From NCBI GenBank assembly GCA_016928125.1, contig JAFGLK010000452.1:1-5644 (forward strand): a stretch of DNA of 5,644 nucleotides. Reading direction: 5' to 3'. Positions 4,604-5,644 of this stretch are shown in pieces. The position numbers and the translations under genes are program-made. How positions within the stretch are numbered: the stretch's first letter is position 1; each line of letters opens with the position of its first letter. This DNA is from Anaerolineae bacterium (GTDB lineage: Bacteria; Chloroflexota; Anaerolineae; UBA1429). Below the pieces are notes generated by a model that was not told the origin of the DNA, ran no database searches, and worked only from the letters and a program-made list of their open reading frames with translations.

Positions 4604-5644
4604 TCAGAGCGACGGCGCGTCCTTGGGGCGCTGACGCGCTGGCCACCAGGCGATGGCGCCGCCCAGCAGCAGCAACGCGCCCCCGATCCAGAGCCAGCTC
4701 ACCAGGGGTATGATCAGCACGCCCAGACCGACGATCCCCTCATCCGTGATGCCCTCCAGGATGATGTACAGATCCTGGCCTAGGCCGGGATAGACCGCCA
4801 CCTCGCTGACCCACTGCTCCATCTGGGCGTAGTAGTTCCTCTCGGGCGCCAACTCGGCCAGCACACGCCCGCTGCGGGCCAGGGTGAGCTGAGCGGCAAG
4901 GCGCTCGCTGCGGGGCAGGGCCTCGCGCACCGTCTCGGTGTAGCTCAAGGTGTAGCCCCCCACGGGCGCGCTCTCTCCTGGGCGCAATGCGATGCGCCCC
5001 GAGAGGCCATATGCGTTGGAGCCGACAATGCCCAAGGCCATCAGCAGCAAAGCCAGATGCACCAGATCGGCGCCGAGACGTCGGCGCGTGCGCCCCAGCC
5101 GCCCGTGGATCCTGCGAGGTGGCTCCTCTGCAGCAGGACCATGAGAGCGCGCGAGATCGACGACCAGGTCACGGAGGGTCGCGGCGAACGCATAGGCCAA
5201 GATGGCCAGGGAGGGCACTGCAAAGCCCGACCAGAGCCCCATGGCGCTCAGCGCAATGCCCACCGCCAGGCCAAATGCCGCGGGCAGGATCATGCGCCGA
5301 GCCAAGAGCGAAGCGCGTGTGTGGCCCCAAGTCAGGCTCGGGCAGACGCCCAGCACAAACAAAAGCGCTAACCCCAACCAGCCAACGGTCCCTTCGTAGA
5401 ACGACTGGCTCACGGCCACGGCGCGCCCACGCAGCGCCTCCATGATGGTGGGGGCCAGGGTGCCCAACAGGGTGGCCAACGCCATGTTGCCCAGCAGGAT
5501 GAGCGAGATGACCAGGCCCGCCTCGCGCGAGAGCCAATGGGGCTCGCTCGACGTCTCTGACGGTGGCGTGCGCCGCATCCCAAGAGCCAGCGCCAGGGCC
5601 AGCGGCCATACGACGACGGCTGCCGCATAGGCATAGCCGACGGG
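4604..5644 (-). CDS. ccmF: Cytochrome c heme lyase subunit CcmF, C-terminal part (5' end outside window)
   Basis: CcmF, with CcmH, joins heme from holo-CcmE to the Cys-X-X-Cys-His sites of apocytochrome c at the outer face of the membrane. The minus-strand frame is open to the right edge and gives 346 residues ending at 4604. CcmF features are the SREAGLVISLILLGN helix start (near residue 39), hydrophobic segments near 42-65, 86-101, 119-137, 142-160 and 191-210, and LVHLALLLMALGIVGSN with His196 (codon 5057-5059), matching a conserved heme-ligand His (His491 in E. coli). An outward-facing domain (about 211-303) contains GESAPVGGYTLSYTETV and ELAPERNYY. The final helix PLVSWLWIGGALLLLGGAI resembles the family's last segment, WIW.GG. 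Full CcmF has about 640-700 residues, so the N-terminal half with the WWD motif lies off the edge; the ATG at 5576-5578 is internal. It converges on ccmABCD, so it needs a separate promoter. Confidence 0.93.
   Translation of the reverse strand, partial: PVGYAYAAAVVVWPLALALALGMRRTPPSETSSEPHWLSREAGLVISLILLGNMALATLLGTLAPTIMEALRGRAVAVSQSFYEGTVGWLGLALLFVLGVCPSLTWGHTRASLLARRMILPAAFGLAVGIALSAMGLWSGFAVPSLAILAYAFAATLRDLVVDLARSHGPAAEEPPRRIHGRLGRTRRRLGADLVHLALLLMALGIVGSNAYGLSGRIALRPGESAPVGGYTLSYTETVREALPRSERLAAQLTLARSGRVLAELAPERNYYAQMEQWVSEVAVYPGLGQDLYIILEGITDEGIVGLGVLIIPLVSWLWIGGALLLLGGAIAWWPARQRPKDAPSL

Noticed and set aside
4987..5445. Plus-strand frames opposite ccmF
   Set aside because: Their Arg/Pro/Ala-rich products have no recognisable domain, and the minus-strand frame carries clear CcmF features throughout.
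1..5644. CRISPR arrays, tRNA or rRNA genes, insertion sequences, attachment sites
   Set aside because: No regularly spaced repeats, cloverleaf-like sequences, transposase motifs or flanking direct repeats were seen; the window is tightly packed housekeeping sequence.

Overview
The window is high-GC bacterial DNA, almost entirely coding. It joins two unrelated functional blocks: the end of a translation and nucleotide-metabolism operon (rpsB-tsf-pyrH) and most of a System I cytochrome c maturation locus (ccmA-ccmB-ccmC-ccmD, plus the 3' part of ccmF on the opposite strand). EF-Ts is of the short type (196 aa), S2 carries a long acidic tail, and System I Ccm genes sit beside this operon. This points to a non-proteobacterial lineage. 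A member of Chloroflexota (Anaerolineae-like) is my best guess and Deinococcus-Thermus an alternative, but the window has no decisive taxonomic marker.

Layout. Positions 1-660 hold the 3' part of rpsB (about 80 N-terminal residues lie off the left edge). A perfect 10-bp hairpin follows in the 78-nt rpsB-tsf gap, then tsf (739-1329) and pyrH (1404-2120), each with a strong Shine-Dalgarno sequence. A canonical terminator hairpin (2149-2188) closes this block; frr, which often follows pyrH, is not here. A good sigma70-like promoter (2198-2225) then starts the ccm block. ccmA (2282-2950), ccmB (2947-3654) and ccmC (3651-4358) are joined by 4-nt start/stop overlaps, and a tiny ccmD (4370-4519) follows 11 nt later. 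An 84-nt convergent gap holds a long imperfect inverted repeat (4529-4592). The minus strand from 4604 to the right edge encodes the C-terminal 346 residues of CcmF.

How the genes work together. S2 is a 30S subunit protein, EF-Ts recycles EF-Tu, and UMP kinase feeds pyrimidine nucleotide synthesis; their linkage is a classic bacterial growth operon. CcmA and CcmB form the ABC transporter that with CcmC and CcmD loads heme onto the chaperone CcmE and releases holo-CcmE. CcmF (with CcmH) ligates the heme to apocytochrome c on the outer face of the cytoplasmic membrane. No ccmE, ccmG or ccmH is visible; they may lie beyond the right edge.

I see no previously undescribed system. The points worth a second look are the split convergent arrangement of the ccm locus, the inverted repeats between genes, and a perfect 22-bp palindrome inside the rpsB acidic tail.
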